A stretch of DNA of 64,000 bases, taken from contig CAZEFI010000001.1 in assembly GCA_964511425.1 (NCBI GenBank), positions 1 to 64,000 on the forward strand, written 5' to 3'. The notes beneath the pieces are model-generated. The model ran no database searches. It was not told the origin of the DNA and saw only the letters and a list, made by a program, of their open reading frames with translations. Shown one piece after another: positions 35,158 to 43,694 of the stretch (within the stretch, counting starts at the first letter, position 1; every line of letters begins with the position of its first letter). Origin of the DNA: Bin55 sp964511425 (GTDB lineage Bacteria; Pseudomonadota; Gammaproteobacteria; Pseudomonadales; Azotimanducaceae). The position numbers were made by a program, and so were the translations under genes.

Positions 35158-35955
35158 ATGCCTTGGACCTACATACTAGTCACCGCAGTAATCATACTTC
35201 TATTACTGTTTTCATCTTTGCGGATCATGCTCGAATACGAACGCGCAGTGGTTCTGTTTTTAGGACGTTTTCAGAGTGTGAAAGGTCCCGGTCTTATCGT
35301 GATCATCCCGTTCTTGCAAAAAGCAATTAAAGTTGATCTAAGAACCGTAACTATGGATGTTCCATCCCAAGACTTGATCACTCGTGACAATGTTTCTGTC
35401 AACGTCAACGCTGTCTTGTATTTTCGCGTGCTAAAACCGAAAGAAGCCATTATCAATGTTGAAAACTACATGCTCGCAACCGAGCAGTTAGCACAAACGA
35501 CACTTCGTTCTGTGTTGGGACAACACGAACTCGACGAACTACTTGCCGAACGAGATCGCTTAAATGAAGATATTCAAGCCATCTTAGATCAGCAAACGGA
35601 TCAGTGGGGAATCAAAGTTGCAAACGTCGAAATCAAACACGTGGACATAGACGCGACCATGGTTCGTGCTATTGCGAAACAAGCCGAAGCAGAACGGGAA
35701 CGTCGTGCCAAAGTTATTCACGCCGACGGTGAGTTCGAAGCCTCTGCACGGCTAGTAGACGCAGCGACAAAACTGGCGTCACAAACAGAGTCCATGCAAC
35801 TCAGATATCTCCAGACGCTGACGGAAATTGCGGGAGAAAAATCCTCCACCATTGTTTTTCCTGTACCGATGAATGTATTGGATATGGTACAGTCGCTAAC
35901 TGTGGAAGGAGGCGAAAAAACTCGCCCTCAGACGGACGACTCGACCGAGCCTTAG
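35158..35955 (+). CDS. Slipin family SPFH/band 7 protein
   Basis: A 265-residue stomatin-like inner-membrane protein. One N-terminal helix (YILVTAVIILLLLFSSLRIML) is followed by the SPFH domain: YERAVVLFLGRFQSVKGPGLIVIIPFLQKAIKVDLR, DVPSQDLITRDNVSVNVNAVLYF, LRSVLGQHELDELLAERDRLNEDIQ, and VEIKHVDIDATMVRAIAKQAEAERERRAK, the last forming a coiled coil. It probably organises membrane microdomains or is processed by the NfeD protein encoded just upstream. Confidence 0.95.
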   Translation: MPWTYILVTAVIILLLLFSSLRIMLEYERAVVLFLGRFQSVKGPGLIVIIPFLQKAIKVDLRTVTMDVPSQDLITRDNVSVNVNAVLYFRVLKPKEAIINVENYMLATEQLAQTTLRSVLGQHELDELLAERDRLNEDIQAILDQQTDQWGIKVANVEIKHVDIDATMVRAIAKQAEAERERRAKVIHADGEFEASARLVDAATKLASQTESMQLRYLQTLTEIAGEKSSTIVFPVPMNVLDMVQSLTVEGGEKTRPQTDDSTEP

Positions 35956-36347
35956 TCATCAAACTCTACCAGCTGAATCAAATTACCGCAGGTATCGTCT
36001 AAGATTGCGATTTTTGTACCTTCCACGGCAAATGGTTCTCGGACAAAGATCACTCCAACTTTACACAATCGTTCATAGACTGATTTAATGTCTCGTACAC
36101 GGAAAGAGGCTGCGGGAATACCATCTCTTACTAATGCTTCCTTAAACGGAGGGACCGCCGGATGAGCACTTGGCTCCAGTAGTAGCTCTACACCGTCGGG
36201 AGCGATGCTTGATGTTACTGTTAAATAACGATATTCTCCCACCGGAATATCGCGCTTCAGCGTGAATCCTAGTTTTTTTGTATAGAAATCTAGTGCTTTG
36301 TCCTGATCATCGACGAAGACACCGGTCCCGTAAATTTCTAATGCCAT
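35952..36347 (-). CDS. VOC family (glyoxalase/bleomycin-resistance-like) protein
   Basis: A 131-residue one-domain vicinal-oxygen-chelate protein: IYGTGVFVDDQDKALDFYTKKLGFTLKRDIPVGEYRYLTV, a second half PAASFRVRDIKSVYERLCKVGVIFVREPF, and DDTCGNLIQLVEFD at the end. The first expected metal ligand in the opening strand is not a histidine (GTGVFV), so metal use is uncertain. A GGAG-like site precedes the ATG. It overlaps the convergent slipin gene end by 4 bp and follows the ABC-protein gene on the same strand. Substrate unknown. Confidence 0.85.
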   Translation of the reverse strand: MALEIYGTGVFVDDQDKALDFYTKKLGFTLKRDIPVGEYRYLTVTSSIAPDGVELLLEPSAHPAVPPFKEALVRDGIPAASFRVRDIKSVYERLCKVGVIFVREPFAVEGTKIAILDDTCGNLIQLVEFDD

Positions 36348-36368
36348 TTTGCTTTACTCCAATGTGTA

Positions 36369-37976
36369 TTACTGCCGTACAAATTCTTCGTCCACTCTCA
36401 TGTCTAAAGCAGCTCCAAAAAGAGCGCGTGCGTAGTCAGTTTTTGGTGCATTAAAAACTGATCTAGCTGGACCTTGCTCAACGATCTCACCATCCCGCAT
36501 GACAATGAGCCAATTAGCGAGTGCCCGTACGACTTTTAAGTCGTGACTTACAAATAAATAAGCGAGGTTGTGTTTCTGCTGCAGATCGCGCAGCAAATCG
36601 ACTATTTGAGCCTGCACTGACATATCTAACGCCGATGTAGGTTCGTCCAATACGACGAAACGTGGACGGAGAATCATTGCTCGGGCGATTGAGATGCGTT
36701 GGCGTTGTCCACCTGAAAATTCGTGGGGATATCGAACCATGGTCTCAGGATCCAATCCAACTTCTGTCATAACTTCCGCAACCTGTTTCTGCCGTTCTGC
36801 TCTAGACAGTCCAGGTACATGTACCCCGAGACCTTCTTCGATAATGTGCTGTACAGTCATACGCGGAGACAGGCTCCCATAAGGATCTTGAAACACAATT
36901 TGCATGTCTTTACGTAATTTAGTCAGTGCTTTTCGTTTCAACGGAAGGATATCATTTCCATCGAACTCCAAGTCTCCTTCACTCGTGAGCAAACGTAACA
37001 TTGCTAAACCCAGAGTCGTCTTGCCAGAACCTGACTCGCCCACCACGCCGACAGTCTGACCGGCACGAACGGACACTTCGACGTTATCAACCGCGGTTAC
37101 GTATTTGGTTTTACCGAACCAACCTTTCCCACGAGGATATCGAACAGTAAAGTGGCGCGCTTCAGCTCTAACTGGCGCAGAATTGTCGGCGGCTGCTGGT
37201 TCACCCGATGGTTCAGCCGCTAGTAAGTGTTTCGTGTATTCGTGCTGCGGACTACCAAAGATTTCGGCATTTGTACCGTGTTCCACAATCAGACCGTTGT
37301 GCATCACGCAAACGCGATGCGCCACTGAGCGCACTATGCCTAAGTCGTGCGTGATTAACAACATTGCCATGTGCATCTCTTTTTGGAGGTCACCGAGTAA
37401 CTTCAAGATTTGCGCTTGGATGGTAACGTCGAGTGCTGTTGTTGGTTCGTCAGCAATTAAGAGCGTCGGTTCATTCGCTAGTGCCATTGCGATCATCACC
37501 CGCTGACGTTGCCCGCCCGATAGTTCGTGCGGATATGCCTCGAGGCGACTTTCTGCATCCTGAAGTCCTACCAGTTTTAACAGTTCCAGAGTCCGAGACG
37601 CGGCTTGCTGACGCGACATTCCTTTATGAACTCGTAACGCCTCTCCAACTTGCTTCGATATTTTGTGTAGAGGATTCAGCGAGGTCATTGGCTCTTGAAA
37701 AATCATGCTTACTTTTGCCCCGCGAATCTTGAGAAGACTTTCTCGCGACGCACCGATGACTTCCTGGCCTTCGACAAGAACACTGCCCGATGGGTGGTGG
37801 GCCAATGGATAAGGTAATAACTGCAATACCGAAAGTGCTGTGACCGATTTACCAGATCCAGACTCACCGACAAGTGCAACCGTCTCCCCTTTCTCGATCA
37901 AGAAGGACACACCATCAACGGCCATTTCCGTGCCGAAATTGACACGAAGATCATTTACTTCAAGAACTTTAGCCAT
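36369..37976 (-). CDS. ABC transporter ATP-binding protein with two fused ATPase domains (oligopeptide/nickel type)
   Basis: A 535-residue fusion of two ABC ATPases of the DppD-DppF type (compare YejF). The first domain (about residues 1-260) has Walker A GESGSGKS, LSGGQRQRVMIAMALAN and LLIADEPTTALDVT. The second (about 275-530) has GVVGESGSGKTTLGLAM, FSGGQRQRISIARAMILRP and VLDEPTSALDMSVQAQIVD. It would energise import of peptides or related solutes. No permease or solute-binding protein genes are adjacent, so the rest of the transporter must be encoded elsewhere. Start ATG at 37976. Confidence 0.93.
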   Translation of the reverse strand: MAKVLEVNDLRVNFGTEMAVDGVSFLIEKGETVALVGESGSGKSVTALSVLQLLPYPLAHHPSGSVLVEGQEVIGASRESLLKIRGAKVSMIFQEPMTSLNPLHKISKQVGEALRVHKGMSRQQAASRTLELLKLVGLQDAESRLEAYPHELSGGQRQRVMIAMALANEPTLLIADEPTTALDVTIQAQILKLLGDLQKEMHMAMLLITHDLGIVRSVAHRVCVMHNGLIVEHGTNAEIFGSPQHEYTKHLLAAEPSGEPAAADNSAPVRAEARHFTVRYPRGKGWFGKTKYVTAVDNVEVSVRAGQTVGVVGESGSGKTTLGLAMLRLLTSEGDLEFDGNDILPLKRKALTKLRKDMQIVFQDPYGSLSPRMTVQHIIEEGLGVHVPGLSRAERQKQVAEVMTEVGLDPETMVRYPHEFSGGQRQRISIARAMILRPRFVVLDEPTSALDMSVQAQIVDLLRDLQQKHNLAYLFVSHDLKVVRALANWLIVMRDGEIVEQGPARSVFNAPKTDYARALFGAALDMRVDEEFVRQ

Positions 37977-38131
37977 TAACGTTCTTCAACTCAAACTGTT
38001 GCAGGGTTGATACATGTGTCGCACCATAGTAAATCAGTTCCAAGAATCTCAAATACCGATCGAACAAACAATTTTCCACAAAATCCGTGGTTTTGGGTGT
38101 TGTTAGTTTTATGTTTCATCGTCAGTTCACT

Positions 38132-38149
38132 GTAAACCAATTGGTTAAC
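38132..38149. promoter_or_regulatory. Near-perfect palindrome upstream of fur
   Basis: GTAAACCAATTGGTTAAC is an 18-bp inverted repeat with one central-flank mismatch pair (core AACCAATTGGTT at 38135-38146 is perfect). It lies 23 bp before the fur ATG, where a repressor could block transcription. It does not resemble the canonical Fur box (GATAATGATAATCATTATC), so the protein that binds is unknown. Confidence 0.45.
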
Positions 38150-38171
38150 ATACTTCTAGCAAGGCAGAAAT

Positions 38172-38591
38172 ATGTCCAAAACTCAACTTCGGGAAGCTGG
38201 GCTCAGGGTCACGGTTCCGAGACTTCGCGTACTCCAGGTAATGGAAGAAGCCGATCCGCACCACCTCTCGGCGGAAGACGTATACAAGAAACTGCTCGCC
38301 ATGGATGAATCCATCGGATTGGCGACGGTCTACCGCGTGCTAACACAGTTTGAATCTGCCGGAATCGTTGAACGACACAATTTTGCGGAAGACTACGCAG
38401 TGTATGAATTGACCCCGCTAACTCACCATGATCACATGGTGGATGTCGATCACGGAACGGTGATCGAATTCGTGGACGAAAAAATCGAGCAGTTACAGCA
38501 TGACATCGCCGAAAAACATGGCTATGAATTGGTTGATCACGAACTGGTCCTGTACGTACGGAAAAAAGACAACGACAATCAGGGTACTTAA
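38172..38591 (+). CDS. fur: Ferric uptake regulator Fur
   Basis: A 139-residue iron-dependent transcriptional regulator. The N-terminal winged helix shows LREAGLRVTVPRLRVLQVM, HHLSAEDVYKKL, and GLATVYRVLTQFESAGIVERHNF. The metal-binding part is HHDHMVDVDHGTVIEF at residues 85-100. The two cysteines present in the E. coli sequence HHDHLICLDCGKVIEF are replaced by D91 and H94, as in Pseudomonas-type Fur, so the structural zinc site is altered or absent. The C-terminal VDHELVLYVR is also typical. It stands between the ABC-protein gene (divergent) and zapE (convergent). Confidence 0.93.
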   Translation: MSKTQLREAGLRVTVPRLRVLQVMEEADPHHLSAEDVYKKLLAMDESIGLATVYRVLTQFESAGIVERHNFAEDYAVYELTPLTHHDHMVDVDHGTVIEFVDEKIEQLQHDIAEKHGYELVDHELVLYVRKKDNDNQGT

Positions 38592-38632
38592 TCGTATCAG
38601 ACTATTCTTGCTGACGTTCTGGTGATAATTGA

Positions 38633-38650
38633 AGTGCGCCACCGCGCATT
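38633..38650 (+). terminator. Weak hairpin after fur
   Basis: AAGTGCGC and GCGCATT pair across CACC (stem TGCGC/GCGCA perfect at 38635-38639 and 38644-38648). The following AGTACTTTCC has no strong T-run, so any termination would be partial. Confidence 0.3.
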
Positions 38651-38852
38651 AGTACTTTCCTTCTCAGACGTTCGTTTGGAGAACCCCTGACGTAAACCAC
38701 AATCCTTAACACTAGTTTTTGAGGTCAGACAACATTTCTGATGTGGTGTGGCAAGTGCCGAACTCGAGCAACAAGAAAAGTACCATGAGTGTCACCTTGA
38801 AAAGACATCGTACTGGTTCATTACGAAGAAACGTGCATGTTTAATGTATTTG

Positions 38853-39899
38853 TTATGCTCGATGCGCTCTAGATAGAAAATCTTCTGAAGCCATCTCAAC
38901 AATTCGACTTGAGGTCCGTTCAAATTCTAACTTGGAGCGAACTCCCACGTACAAGTCTGTGATACCTGTCGCTGCCTGAACTACGAAATTCACGTTGTAA
39001 TCGTAAAGCACGTCAACTAATGCGATGAAGCGTGTCGCGGCATCTTCTAAGGAGGATGTTAACTGAGGTATTTCGTAAACAAACAAGGTGTGAAACAGGC
39101 GTGCGATTTCGATGTAATCAGCTGCACTTCTAGGTGCTACGCACAGCTCCACAAAAGTGAATCCGACGACGCCTTGTGTAGAAAAAACAGTCTGAAATTC
39201 TCGATGATTGATGTACAACATCGAAGTAGACTCCGAAGAACTTCCTCCAAACAGAAGCAAATCTTGCGCCCGAAGTTCTGGAGTCAAGACAGTACCAATC
39301 CGATACAATTCAGTCCGTCGTAAAGCACGCAATCGATAGTCGATAGGTCCATTTAAGTGGACAATCTCACAGTTTTTTTGGAGCAATTCAATAGCGGGCA
39401 AAAAACGCCGGCGTTGAAGGCCGTTTTCGTAAAGTTTCTTCGGTTCAATATTCGATGTAGCAACCAGTACCAAACCTTGGTCGAACATATGCTTCAACAG
39501 TTCCGACAAAATCATAGCATCCCCGATATCGGAAACTACAAACTCATCGAAACATAACAATCGAATATTTCCAGCGAGTTTATTCGAGATAACTTGAAGC
39601 GGGTTCTCTGTTGCGGCATGAACTGTCAGTTGCTCATGCACCGTTTGCATAAACTGATGAAAGTGCGTTCGTGTCTTATTATTGATTCTGACCTGAGCAA
39701 AGAATCGATCCATCAAACATGTCTTGCCACGACCAACTCCTCCCCAAATGTATAAACCTTTAACCGTTCTTGCTTCTCGTCTTAAAAAGAATCTGAGAAC
39801 CCTGCGCCGCCAAGATCGTATTCTTTCGAAACGTTCTAAATCACTTGCGATTTGTGCAAGTCTGTCTGCGACCGGTTGCTGAAAAGAGTCTAGTTGCAA
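38853..39899 (-). CDS. zapE: Cell division protein ZapE (AFG1-like ATPase)
   Basis: AFG1-type AAA+ ATPase that destabilises FtsZ polymers at the division site. Motifs: LDSFQQPVADRLAQIASDLERFE at the N-terminus, Walker A in GLYIWGGVGRGKTCLMDRFF, MQTVHEQL, Walker B LLCFDEFVVSDIGDAMIL, and VATSNIEPKKLYENGLQRRRFLPAIELL. The C-terminal FTFVELCVAPRSAADYIEIARLFHTLFVYEIPQL and RFIALVDVLYDYNVNFVVQA are family landmarks. Length 348 residues. It is 63 bp downstream of murA on the same strand. Confidence 0.95.
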   Translation of the reverse strand: MQLDSFQQPVADRLAQIASDLERFERIRSWRRRVLRFFLRREARTVKGLYIWGGVGRGKTCLMDRFFAQVRINNKTRTHFHQFMQTVHEQLTVHAATENPLQVISNKLAGNIRLLCFDEFVVSDIGDAMILSELLKHMFDQGLVLVATSNIEPKKLYENGLQRRRFLPAIELLQKNCEIVHLNGPIDYRLRALRRTELYRIGTVLTPELRAQDLLLFGGSSSESTSMLYINHREFQTVFSTQGVVGFTFVELCVAPRSAADYIEIARLFHTLFVYEIPQLTSSLEDAATRFIALVDVLYDYNVNFVVQAATGITDLYVGVRSKLEFERTSSRIVEMASEDFLSRAHRA

Positions 39900-39962
39900 T
39901 GCTACGTAATCAACAGATCAAAAACTTGTAGGTGTTTGTGTTACTCAACATACGTTAACTCC

Positions 39963-41231
39963 CTACACCGCACTAACTCGCTCTATGTCGGCACCTAACA
40001 TTTGAAGCTTTTCTTCAATTCGTTCATAGCCCCGATCGAGATGGTATATTCGGTTGACTTGGGACACTCCGTTGGCGACTAATGCGCCGATCACAAGACT
40101 TGAAGAGGCTCGTAGATCTGTCGCCATGACGCTCGCACCATGAAGTTCTTTGACGCCACGCACCACAGCGATCGTGGGACTCTCCAACGAAGCATCCGCT
40201 CCTAGCCGAACCAGTTCTTGGAGATGCATGAATCTGTTCTCAAATACAGTTTCCACAACTCTGCTTGTACCTTTTGACACACAGTTGAGTGCGAGAAATT
40301 GAGCTTGTAGATCGGTTGGAATACCCGGATAGACATCAGTCACAATGTCTGTGGCTTTCAGTTCGCAGTCTTGGGCGGATAGTGCGATACTGGATTGATC
40401 GACATCGACTTGGACACCGAACTCACGATACTTGTCGAGAACGCTCTCAAGTATGCGAGGTTCACAATCAACAATCCGAATCGCGCCGCGGGTTGCCGCC
40501 GTAGCTGCAAGAAACGTACCTACTTCTATTCGATCCGAACTGACCTGACAACCGCCGCTGTGCAGTTCTTGTTGACCAATTACCTCAATACAGTCTGTAC
40601 CATCGCCCTCAATCAATGCCCCCATTGAACGTAGACAATCGGCTAACTCGATGATTTCTGGCTCTTTCGCCGCGTTCGACATTCGAGTCCTACCCTCAGC
40701 GAGTGTCGCAGCCATCATCACGTTTTGCGTTCCACCCACAGTTACGACGTCGAATTCAATATCGGTTCCCTTAAGTCTGTTCTTACTTTGAGCTAACACA
40801 TACCCTTGATCTAGATTTATGGTCGCTCCCAGTTTGCGTAATGCCTTAATGTGTTGATCCACCGGCCGGCTGCCAATTGCACACCCTCCAGGAAGTGACA
40901 CTTCCACGCGTCCGTATCGTGCAAGTAATGGACCGAGTACAAGAAATGAAGCGCGCATCTTGCGCACAAGATCGTAGGGTGCGACCAGTGTATTGACTGT
41001 GGATGTGTTGATTGCGACGTCGTTATCAGCGATTGTTGTGATCTCCGCGCCTAGAGTATGAAGAAGTTCTAACATCAGTGAGACGTCGCGGACTCGGGGA
41101 ATATTCCCTATATTAACTATCCCAGACGACAACAAAGTCGCAGCCAAAATTGGCAGCGTTGCGTTCTTAGAACCTCCTGGACGCAGTTCTCCAGTCAAGG
41201 GAATAGCTCCGTGAATGCGCAAACTATCCAC
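39963..41231 (-). CDS. murA: UDP-N-acetylglucosamine 1-carboxyvinyltransferase MurA
   Basis: First committed step of peptidoglycan synthesis, adding enolpyruvate to UDP-GlcNAc in the cytoplasm. Signatures: LTGELRPGGSKNATLPILAATLLSSG at the N-terminus with the catalytic lysine, MRASFLVLGPLLARYGRVEVSLPGGCAIGSRPVDQHI containing the active-site cysteine that fosfomycin attacks, TVGGTQNVMMAATLAEG, and IPTDLQAQFLALNC. The 422-residue length is typical. Its start touches the ibaG stop, the conserved ibaG-murA pair of Gammaproteobacteria. Confidence 0.97.
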   Translation of the reverse strand: MDSLRIHGAIPLTGELRPGGSKNATLPILAATLLSSGIVNIGNIPRVRDVSLMLELLHTLGAEITTIADNDVAINTSTVNTLVAPYDLVRKMRASFLVLGPLLARYGRVEVSLPGGCAIGSRPVDQHIKALRKLGATINLDQGYVLAQSKNRLKGTDIEFDVVTVGGTQNVMMAATLAEGRTRMSNAAKEPEIIELADCLRSMGALIEGDGTDCIEVIGQQELHSGGCQVSSDRIEVGTFLAATAATRGAIRIVDCEPRILESVLDKYREFGVQVDVDQSSIALSAQDCELKATDIVTDVYPGIPTDLQAQFLALNCVSKGTSRVVETVFENRFMHLQELVRLGADASLESPTIAVVRGVKELHGASVMATDLRASSSLVIGALVANGVSQVNRIYHLDRGYERIEEKLQMLGADIERVSAV

Positions 41232-41473
41232 TAGTTTGAATCACGTATTTCTGTCGTAGTTCTCGCACGAATAGTCACTGCATGCAACTCCCCTGACTGA
41301 ATAAGATCGCTTATCAATCCATACACCAGTTGTTGGCGTTGCACCTGAGAATGACCCGTAAAGTCATCACTTACGACACCAAGAAACGCTGATGAACCTT
41401 CCACCTGCACAGATATCTGTGCACCGATGAATTTAGCTTTTAGCCTCTTCTCGAGTTCCTGATGTAACTTCAT
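41231..41473 (-). CDS. ibaG: BolA family protein IbaG
   Basis: An 80-residue BolA-fold protein, presumed to work with monothiol glutaredoxins in iron-sulfur or acid-stress physiology. LEKRLKAKFIGAQISVQVEGSSAFLGVVSDDFTGHSQVQRQQLVYGLISDLIQSGELHAVTIRARTTTE matches the IbaG/YrbA group, including the family histidine in the middle part. It lies immediately upstream of murA, overlapping it by one base, a conserved arrangement. The usual neighbouring mlaABCDEF genes are not present in this window. Confidence 0.92.
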   Translation of the reverse strand: MKLHQELEKRLKAKFIGAQISVQVEGSSAFLGVVSDDFTGHSQVQRQQLVYGLISDLIQSGELHAVTIRARTTTEIRDSN

Positions 41474-41623
41474 TTGCTAGTTCCTTCAAACTTAATTTCA
41501 AGATAAACACAAAACTTCGAGACTTGGGCGAAGACGCTAGTAAATAGAGTACTAGTCTTGTGCTTTGCTAATCTCACTCTTTATTAAAATCGTTCAAATC
41601 ACGATGACACTAAATAACTGATA

Positions 41624-42589
41624 ATGATCTGGCTGTGGTTGATTTTGCTCGTAGCAGGTTTTGTGCTCCTTGTTTGGAGCGCAGATCTGTTTGTCGAAGC
41701 TGCTGCTGCACTCGCTCGAAACTTAGGAGTATCGGACCTCGTTATCGGACTCACCGCAGTCTCAATCGGAACCTCTGCACCAGAAATTATGGTAGCACTC
41801 TCTGCTTCGGTCACAGGCTTTCCAGATGTCGCCATTGGGAATGCAATCGGTTCTAATATCGCAAACATGGGACTTGTCTTAGGAATCACAGCCATGGTAG
41901 TACCGCTACCTTACGGCAAGAGCATTCTACGAAGTGAAATTCCCATGCTCTTAATTGCGACAGCATTGGGTGCAGTTTGTCTATTTGACTTGTCTCTCGG
42001 AGTGGTGGATGGCATCCTCTTTTTGTGCTTGTTTGGGATAATTATGTTTCGCATGGCACGGTCATCGATGAAATCAGACCACCTTCCCGAAGAGCTGGAG
42101 CGAGCATTGAGTGATATTCCTGAGATGAAGACCCTACGTGCTCTAATGCAAGCTCTCTTTGGATTGATCTTGTTGCTTGTGTCGTCAGAGTGGTTAATTG
42201 TTGCACCGGCAGTACGTTTAGCAGAAGCTTTTCACGTACATGAAATTATTGTTGGCCTCACGATTGTAGCAGCGGGCACCAGTCTACCCGAATTAGCCGT
42301 TACTTTGCGTGCAGCAATCAAAGGCGGGTACGGTATCGCTATCGGTAATATCGTAGGATCAAACATACTCAATTTGCTAGTGGTATTGTCTGTCCCTGCA
42401 CTTCTGAGTCCTACCACGCTATCTCCAGTAACCTACTGGCAAAATTACGGGTTGATGTTCGCTCTCACGGTCATAATATCCCTCTTCGCGTACGCCGTCG
42501 GTGCAAAAAAAGTCATCACAAGGTTTGAAGGTGGATTGCTCTTCGCCACGTATGTGGCGTACATTGTCTGGGTGTACGCCAGTTCATGA
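41624..42589 (+). CDS. Calcium/sodium antiporter YrbG-type (CaCA family)
   Basis: A 321-residue inner-membrane cation/calcium exchanger. Both inverted alpha repeats are present: AVSIGTSAPEIMVALSA with GNAIGSNIANMGLVLG in the N-half, and VAAGTSLPELAVTLRA with GNIVGSNILNLLVVL in the C-half. About ten transmembrane helices can be drawn. It overlaps the kdsC start by 4 bp, the same context as yrbG in E. coli. The kdsD gene that normally lies between yrbG and kdsC is absent. Confidence 0.93.
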   Translation: MIWLWLILLVAGFVLLVWSADLFVEAAAALARNLGVSDLVIGLTAVSIGTSAPEIMVALSASVTGFPDVAIGNAIGSNIANMGLVLGITAMVVPLPYGKSILRSEIPMLLIATALGAVCLFDLSLGVVDGILFLCLFGIIMFRMARSSMKSDHLPEELERALSDIPEMKTLRALMQALFGLILLLVSSEWLIVAPAVRLAEAFHVHEIIVGLTIVAAGTSLPELAVTLRAAIKGGYGIAIGNIVGSNILNLLVVLSVPALLSPTTLSPVTYWQNYGLMFALTVIISLFAYAVGAKKVITRFEGGLLFATYVAYIVWVYASS

Positions 42590-43101
42590 TTAGTCAATCT
42601 AACATAGCGGAACCCGTTATCCAACAGTTCAAATTGTTGAAGGGCTTAATTCTTGACGTCGACGGAGTAATGACTTCAGGTGCCATATCGTACGACGACT
42701 GTGGTAACGAAATTAAAACATTCCATGTCCAAGATGGCTATGGCATTCAAGCTCTCGCACAAGCTGGAATTTGTGTGGCGATTATGTCTGGGAGACATTC
42801 AACAGCAGTCAACCGTAGGGCTCAAGAGCTGGACATTACCGATGTATACCAAGGTCTAAAAGATAAATCCGTCGCATTATCAACATTTGCCCGACTACAC
42901 GGTTTCGCATACACCGAACTCGCACATATTGGTGACGACATTCCAGACTTATCGCTCTTCGAACACGTCGGGTTGTCCGTGGCCGTTGCTAATGCAGTCC
43001 CACAACTCAAACAAGCCGCAGATTTAGTGCTCACTCGGTCTGGTGGTGATGGTGCAATACGGGAGTTTGCGGACTTACTACTGAGTATTCAACAGAAATG
43101 A
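42586..43101 (+). CDS. kdsC: 3-deoxy-D-manno-octulosonate 8-phosphate phosphatase KdsC
   Basis: Tetrameric HAD phosphatase that releases KDO from KDO-8-phosphate for lipopolysaccharide inner core. The Cap-less HAD pattern is clear: LKGLILDVDGVMTSGAISYDDCGNEIKTFHVQDGYGIQAL with the nucleophile Asp, VAIMSGRHSTAVNRRAQEL, and HIGDDIPDLSLFEHVGLSVAVANAVPQLKQAAD. Length 171 residues is usual. It is coupled by 4-bp overlaps to yrbG upstream and lptC downstream, so it is in the LPS export operon. Confidence 0.96.
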   Translation: MISQSNIAEPVIQQFKLLKGLILDVDGVMTSGAISYDDCGNEIKTFHVQDGYGIQALAQAGICVAIMSGRHSTAVNRRAQELDITDVYQGLKDKSVALSTFARLHGFAYTELAHIGDDIPDLSLFEHVGLSVAVANAVPQLKQAADLVLTRSGGDGAIREFADLLLSIQQK

Positions 43102-43694
43102 CGAAGAAAATCATCATCACCACGCTCATCGCTGGTACGCTCGGAATGCTGCTGTATCTCTTTTTCCCAAAAGAAATTAATGGAACGACAACAACAAATC
43201 TCTCAGATTTACCAGATATCTACCTCCGCGGAGTCCAGATTCAAGCTTTTGATACCAGTGGAAAGCTCGCTTATGAATTAAGGGCAGAAGAAATAGAGCA
43301 ATTTTCGACAGTACACAAGATGCTATTTAAAGATCTAAACATCCAAGTCGAGCGAGACAATGGCGAAACCTGGTATATGAACGCGCAAGAAGGATCAATT
43401 CAACCAGGCTCTGAGCAACCGACTCAGATCTTAGAACCGATACAGTTGCTAGGTACAGTTCATGTTTACTCCGGCGGTGTCAATAATCCAGAGTATTCAT
43501 TTCGTGGTGCAAACGTAGTATACGATCCTCGAGATAGCACAATTTACAGTAATGAACCAAATTTTGTAAAAGCCGGGGAGTCCACTTACAATGCTGACGG
43601 CTTTCAATTCGATCTCACAACAAAGCAGTTAAACCTTCGATCAGAGCCTGGTAATCAAGTAGATATTCAGTATGAGAGTGATGACACAGAGTAA
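43098..43694 (+). CDS. lptC: LPS export ABC transporter periplasmic protein LptC
   Basis: Bitopic inner-membrane protein that receives LPS from LptB2FG and passes it to LptA. An N-terminal transmembrane helix (KIIITTLIAGTLGMLLYLFF) is followed by a periplasmic beta-jellyroll: DIYLRGVQIQAFDTSGKLAYELRAEEIEQF, WYMNAQEGSI and YTYNADG-like strands near the end. Sequence conservation in LptC is low, but size (198 residues), topology and position between kdsC and lptA are strong evidence. Confidence 0.93.
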   Translation: MTKKIIITTLIAGTLGMLLYLFFPKEINGTTTTNLSDLPDIYLRGVQIQAFDTSGKLAYELRAEEIEQFSTVHKMLFKDLNIQVERDNGETWYMNAQEGSIQPGSEQPTQILEPIQLLGTVHVYSGGVNNPEYSFRGANVVYDPRDSTIYSNEPNFVKAGESTYNADGFQFDLTTKQLNLRSEPGNQVDIQYESDDTE

